Of a DNA stretch of 8,572 nt, positions 4,709 through 8,572 are shown piece after piece; position 1 is the first letter of the stretch, and each line of letters starts with the position of its first letter. Position numbers and translations under genes: made by a program. The stretch comes from Candidatus Fermentibacteraceae bacterium (lineage in GTDB: Bacteria; Fermentibacterota; Fermentibacteria; Fermentibacterales; JCC-6): positions 1 through 8,572 of the forward strand of contig JAUVJW010000060.1 of NCBI GenBank assembly GCA_030596465.1. The letters are read 5' to 3'. The notes under the pieces were generated by a model. It was not told the DNA's origin and ran no database searches. It worked only from the letters and a program-made list of their open reading frames with translations.

Positions 4709-7537
4709 ATGGCCAGCGATAAAATAACAGTCAGAGGTGCTCGTGAGCACAACCTGAAGGGAGTTTCGGTAGAATTGCCGAAGGATTCTCTGGTTGTTTG
4801 CGCGGGTGTTTCAGGTTCGGGAAAAAGTTCATTCGCCTTTGATACTCTGTACGCGGAAGGTCAAAGACGATACATTGAATCACTTTCTTCGTATGCCCGT
4901 CAGTTTCTCGGACAGATGGATAAGCCTGATTTTGATTCAATTGACGGGCTTTCTCCGGCCATCTCGATTGAGCAGAAAACCGTAAGCCACAACCCCCGGT
5001 CCACTGTAGGTACAGTTACAGAAATCGCGGATTATCTCAGGGTTCTTTACGCCAGAGCCGGTGTACCCCACTGCCCTGCCTGCGGCAGGGAAGTAACTAC
5101 GCAGACATCTCAGCAGATGACAGACGCAATACTTGGTATGCGGGAAAACACACGAGTTTACATAACAGCTCCGGTACTTACCAATCGCAAGGGTGCCCAC
5201 GACGACCTGCTTTCGGATATCCGGGAAAAAGGATTCGTAAGAGTTCTTCTCAACGATGTACTTACCGATCTGGATCAGATCACAGAGCTTAATAAAAAGA
5301 AGCGCAATTCAATTTCAGTAGTGGTTGACAGGATTGTTGTTAAGCCGGGCATTGAAAGTCGGCTTAACGATTCAGTTGAAACAGCATCTAAACTTGGTGG
5401 TGGCATAATTGCGGTTATAGATGCGGACACCGGTCAAAAAACCATGATGAGCGAACACAATGCCTGCCTGCACTGTAGTATCAGCCTTCCCGAACTTTCT
5501 CCTCAACTTTTCAGTTTCAACAACCCGCTTGGAATGTGCCCCAGGTGTTCGGGGCTTGGATACATACTGAAGGTTGACCCTGATCTGATTATCCCAAAAC
5601 CTGCCATGACAATACAATCAGGTGCAATTGTTCCATGGGGAATTCCACAGGGATGGGTTGCCGCATCTCTCAGAACAATGTGCCGGGAGCTGAATTTCAA
5701 CCTTCACACGCCCTGGGTACAATTACCCGGGGAAGTAAAGGAAATGATTCTTTACGGTTCCGGAAAAAAGGAATTCCATATAAGCTGGAAAACAAATCAT
5801 TCTTCCGGTAACTGGAGCGGTCCTTTCGAGGGAATTGTACACAGAATTGACAGGCTCTACCACCAGACCGGCAGTGATGATATGCGCAAATACTACGAGA
5901 AGTTCTTCCGCAAGTACACCTGCGATGATTGCGGTGGATCGAGAATAAGAGCGGAAGCCCGCGCGGTTCTTATAGGCAGCAAAGGTATTCACGAGATTTC
6001 TGATAACACAGTGGGCAATACCTTAAAATTCTTCAACAGTATAGAACTTACAGACTACCAGAAGGCAATTGCTGAACGCCTGCTGAAAGAGATCATTTCC
6101 AGACTTACTTTCCTTACTGATGTTGGTCTGCACTACCTGACTTTAAACAGGTCGGCACCTTCTTTGTCCGGAGGGGAAGCACAGAGAATCAGGCTTGCCA
6201 GTCAGATCGGCAGCGGCCTTACCGGGGTTCTCTATGTTCTTGATGAACCAACCGTAGGACTTCATCCCAGAGACAACGCCAGACTGATAAAAACTCTTGA
6301 GCACCTCAGGGACATTGGTAACACGGTTATTGTAGTGGAACACGACACTGATACTCTGCTCAAGGCAGATCATATCGTAGACTTTGGTCCCGGTGCCGGA
6401 TCTCACGGCGGGGAAGTTATCGCTCAGGGTAGTCCCGCGGAAATCATGGCGCACCCGGATTCCATCACCGGAGCATACCTCTCCGGAAGAAAAACCATGG
6501 TTCGTCTGGGAGAACCCAGAACAAAAAAAACTCCTGTTCTTTCTCTTAACGGCGCAACCCTTCACAATCTGAAATCCGTCGATTTCAAAATTCCTCTTGG
6601 CAGACTGATCTCTGTCACCGGTGTTTCCGGCTCCGGCAAGAGTTCCCTTGTGGGACAAACCCTTTACCCTGCTGTTTCCAGGCTTGTTGGCGGTTCCTCC
6701 AGCATGAAGCCCGGCCCTTACGACTCAATTGATGGTATCAGACATATCGACAAAATAATCAACATCACACAGGATCCAATCGGTCGCACCCCCAGATCCA
6801 ACCCGGCAACCTACACCAAGGTATTTGACAACATCAGGAATCTCTTCGCTGAAATGCCGGAATCAAGAATCAGAGGCTACAAACCCGGGCGATTCAGTTT
6901 CAATGTTAAAGGCGGCAGATGTGAGGATTGCAAGGGCGCGGGAGTAAAGCGTATTGAAATGCACTTCCTGCCTGATGTCTTTATCGAATGTGAAACCTGC
7001 CAGGGTCTCCGGTTCAACAAAGAGACTCTCAAGATTAAATTCAGGGAAAAGAACATCTCAGACATACTGGACATGACCATTGAACAAGCCATGGTTCTCT
7101 TTGAGAGAATTCCCACAGTCTATTCCACACTGAAAGTTATGGATGAAGTAGGACTGGGTTACATTCAGCTTGGACAGCGGGCTCCCACCCTTTCAGGCGG
7201 AGAAGCCCAGAGGGTAAAACTGGCAAAAGAACTCTCAAGACCTTCCACAAGCCACACCCTCTACATTCTTGATGAACCCACCACCGGCCTTCACCCTCAT
7301 GATGTAAGCAAACTTCTAAAAGTTCTGGACAGGCTGGTTTCAGCTGGCAACACCGTTGTTGTAATTGAACACAACCCTGATGTTATCGCCAATTCAGACT
7401 GGGTTGTGGACATGGGTCCCGACGGAGGAGACGGTGGTGGCGAAATCCTCGTAACGGGAACCCCGCAGGAGATCGCAAAGTGCAACCACTCCTTCACCGG
7501 CCAGCACCTTAGAGAACAGGGCCGCTGTTTCAGTTGA
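4709..7537 (+). CDS. uvrA: Excinuclease ABC subunit UvrA
   Basis: UvrA is the dimeric ABC-type ATPase that scans DNA for bulky damage and loads UvrB in nucleotide excision repair. The 942-residue product is the normal full length. The first ABC module has Walker A G-V-S-G-S-G-K-S (33-40), the UvrB-binding and insertion region after it, signature L-S-G-G-E (486-490) and Walker B L-Y-V-L-D-E-P-T (508-515). The second has Walker A G-V-S-G-S-G-K-S-S (638-646), signature L-S-G-G-E (828-832) and Walker B L-Y-I-L-D-E-P-T (851-858). Zinc pairs are visible at C253/C256 with C277/C280, and at C738/C741 with C761/C764, the DNA-contact zinc module. Further CxxC pairs lie at 122/125 and 405/408. The start is the ATG at 4709, chosen from the SD, the promoter and the typical I-T-V-R-G-A-R-E-H-N-L-K N-terminus. 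It is transcribed alone, divergently from dnaK. No family-critical residue appears to be missing. Confidence 0.98.
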   Translation: MASDKITVRGAREHNLKGVSVELPKDSLVVCAGVSGSGKSSFAFDTLYAEGQRRYIESLSSYARQFLGQMDKPDFDSIDGLSPAISIEQKTVSHNPRSTVGTVTEIADYLRVLYARAGVPHCPACGREVTTQTSQQMTDAILGMRENTRVYITAPVLTNRKGAHDDLLSDIREKGFVRVLLNDVLTDLDQITELNKKKRNSISVVVDRIVVKPGIESRLNDSVETASKLGGGIIAVIDADTGQKTMMSEHNACLHCSISLPELSPQLFSFNNPLGMCPRCSGLGYILKVDPDLIIPKPAMTIQSGAIVPWGIPQGWVAASLRTMCRELNFNLHTPWVQLPGEVKEMILYGSGKKEFHISWKTNHSSGNWSGPFEGIVHRIDRLYHQTGSDDMRKYYEKFFRKYTCDDCGGSRIRAEARAVLIGSKGIHEISDNTVGNTLKFFNSIELTDYQKAIAERLLKEIISRLTFLTDVGLHYLTLNRSAPSLSGGEAQRIRLASQIGSGLTGVLYVLDEPTVGLHPRDNARLIKTLEHLRDIGNTVIVVEHDTDTLLKADHIVDFGPGAGSHGGEVIAQGSPAEIMAHPDSITGAYLSGRKTMVRLGEPRTKKTPVLSLNGATLHNLKSVDFKIPLGRLISVTGVSGSGKSSLVGQTLYPAVSRLVGGSSSMKPGPYDSIDGIRHIDKIINITQDPIGRTPRSNPATYTKVFDNIRNLFAEMPESRIRGYKPGRFSFNVKGGRCEDCKGAGVKRIEMHFLPDVFIECETCQGLRFNKETLKIKFREKNISDILDMTIEQAMVLFERIPTVYSTLKVMDEVGLGYIQLGQRAPTLSGGEAQRVKLAKELSRPSTSHTLYILDEPTTGLHPHDVSKLLKVLDRLVSAGNTVVVIEHNPDVIANSDWVVDMGPDGGDGGGEILVTGTPQEIAKCNHSFTGQHLREQGRCFS

Positions 7538-7577
7538 CAATACGCAATATTGTTCTGCAACACTATACTGTGCGCCC

Positions 7578-7588
7578 CATGATGTTAC
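7578..7588 (+). repeat. 11-bp dispersed repeat, copy 2 (downstream of uvrA)
   Basis: CATGATGTTAC is identical to 4593-4603. It lies in the 70-bp gap between uvrA and the convergent AAA+ gene, directly after ACTGTGCGCCC (7568-7578), which resembles the block near copy 1. I see no strong rho-independent terminator in this gap for either gene: only a CAATATTG palindrome at about 7547-7554 and a distant TTACG/CGTAA pair. Confidence 0.35.
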
Positions 7589-7607
7589 GGTGAAAAATGC
7601 TGAAATC

Positions 7608-8572
7608 CTACTTCGTAAACCCGATACTTCTCTTTAAAACGAATGAGTTCTGGCTTTCCAGACCAATCTCGATATCCTGTGCATCAAGCATTGATAAAAC
7701 TTCATCTGTAAGCTCTTCCGGATCAACCTCGGCGAGCCTGAATGACTGTGCCTGGATAACTTTTTCCAGAATATTCCTGACAAGTCTGCCGTTACCGAAT
7801 GAGCTGTCCCTGTCGTTATAGGCATTTTTGAAATACTCCAGAAGAATAGCTTCCGCAGAATCAGCTAATTTAAATTTGCTGCTGACACACTTCATCTTAA
7901 ATATTTCCACTAATTCGCGAGGCTCATAATCTTCGAAGGAGAAGTACCTGCTGAATCTGGATTTCAATCCCGGATTTGATTCAATGAATCGTTGCATTTT
8001 CCCCTTGTAGCCAGCTACAATTACTACAAGCTTATCTCTGTCATCTTCCATGCGCTTTAGTAATGTATCAATGGCTTCCTGGCCAAAATCAATACCTCTA
8101 CCGTCCTCTTGCTTACTAAGAGTATAGGCCTCATCGATGAACAGGATGCCATTAAGGGCAGAATCTATCACTTTATTTGTTTTTTTCGCGGTCCCTCCTA
8201 CATGATCCGCAACCAGTTTAGACCTATCAACCTCTACGACATGCCCTCGCGACAGCACACCAAGAGCTTTGAATACTTTACCGATCAATCTGGCAATTGT
8301 TGTTTTACCAGTGCCTGGCGGGCCGTAAAAAACAGTATGCAATGCAATTTGTGTTGTGGCGAGACCTTTTTGCTCTCGCAATTTCTCCATTTTCACAAAT
8401 CTTAGCAGGTTTTCAATGTCCTTTTTAATATTTTCCAACCCCACCATTTTGTTCATGCTTTGTAGAATTTGCTGCAGAGTCTGCTCTTCCTTTTCAACAA
8501 ATTTGTCTTCCAGTGCCTTTTCAATATCTTCCAGAACGATTGTTGTCAGCAGTTCCCTCGTTATCCTGGAAG
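7608..8572 (-). CDS. CbxX/CbbX-family AAA+ ATPase, 5' end outside window
   Basis: The frame stays open from the window's right edge to a TAG at 7610-7608, showing about 320 residues. The ATG at 8456 has no SD, and the 38 codons before it are coherent charged helix without any ATG, GTG or TTG, so the true start lies beyond 8572. Counting from that internal Met as 1, the AAA+ core begins with M-V-G-L-E-N-I-K-K-D-I (4-14). It has Walker A G-P-P-G-T-G-K-T (45-52), Walker B I-L-F-I-D-E-A-Y (104-111), a V-I-V-A-G-Y sensor strand (145-150), the arginine-finger stretch G-L-K-S-R-F (163-168) and a sensor 2 region G-N-G-R-L-V-R-N (221-228). This arrangement fits the CbxX/CfqX family, which includes the Rubisco activase CbbX and the sporulation protein SpoVK. 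The pore-loop position reads H-V-G-G-T (85-89), where I recall Y-I-G-H-T in CbbX. No Rubisco or sporulation gene is adjacent, so the client is unknown. Confidence 0.88.
   Translation of the reverse strand, partial: SRITRELLTTIVLEDIEKALEDKFVEKEEQTLQQILQSMNKMVGLENIKKDIENLLRFVKMEKLREQKGLATTQIALHTVFYGPPGTGKTTIARLIGKVFKALGVLSRGHVVEVDRSKLVADHVGGTAKKTNKVIDSALNGILFIDEAYTLSKQEDGRGIDFGQEAIDTLLKRMEDDRDKLVVIVAGYKGKMQRFIESNPGLKSRFSRYFSFEDYEPRELVEIFKMKCVSSKFKLADSAEAILLEYFKNAYNDRDSSFGNGRLVRNILEKVIQAQSFRLAEVDPEELTDEVLSMLDAQDIEIGLESQNSFVLKRSIGFTK

Noticed and set aside
6143..6658. 171-residue minus-strand frame inside uvrA
   Set aside because: It lies wholly antisense to conserved UvrA ABC motifs and has no SD or family resemblance. 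It is a shadow of uvrA codon use.

Overview
The window holds a stretch of ordinary bacterial chromosome of moderate GC content. It carries a heat-shock chaperone operon (dnaK-grpE-dnaJ plus a small membrane protein), the nucleotide excision repair gene uvrA, and two genes cut by the window edges: a TPR protein on the left and a CbxX/CbbX-family AAA+ ATPase on the right. DnaK contains the extra segment in its N-terminal lobe (about residues 73-95) seen in Gram-negative-type DnaKs, which suggests a diderm bacterium. I cannot place it in a phylum from the sequence alone. I saw no transposase, integrase, phage gene, CRISPR array, tRNA or rRNA, and base composition looks even throughout.

Layout. 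Positions 2-748 (+) are the 3' end of a TPR-repeat protein. It converges, with only 3 bp between stop codons, on a minus-strand operon that runs leftward from about 4450: dnaK (4451-2556), grpE (2556-1942), dnaJ (1945-947) and a previously uncalled 59-residue two-helix membrane protein (931-752). dnaK and grpE share 1 base (TGATG), grpE and dnaJ share 4 bases (TTGA), and the small gene begins 15 bases after the dnaJ stop behind its own GGAG. Such tight packing points to translational coupling. A 257-bp divergent intergenic region (4452-4708) separates dnaK from uvrA (4709-7537, +). It holds a good sigma70-type promoter for uvrA and some short inverted repeats, but no CIRCE element or recognisable LexA box. 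uvrA converges on the AAA+ gene (7608 to beyond 8572, -), with a 70-bp gap that has no convincing terminator.

How the genes work together. DnaK, DnaJ and GrpE form the complete Hsp70 cycle: J-protein delivery and ATPase stimulation, Hsp70 clamp, and nucleotide exchange. The small membrane protein is carried on the same transcript and is the most interesting unknown here. UvrA is a full-length damage-recognition ATPase with both ABC modules and zinc-binding cysteines intact. The AAA+ protein has an intact catalytic core, but its client is unknown.

I found no clear evidence of a new multi-gene system. The best leads are the small chaperone-operon membrane protein, a shortened DnaJ C-terminal region, the orphan AAA+ ATPase with an altered pore-loop motif, and an 11-bp sequence repeated in the two intergenic regions flanking uvrA.
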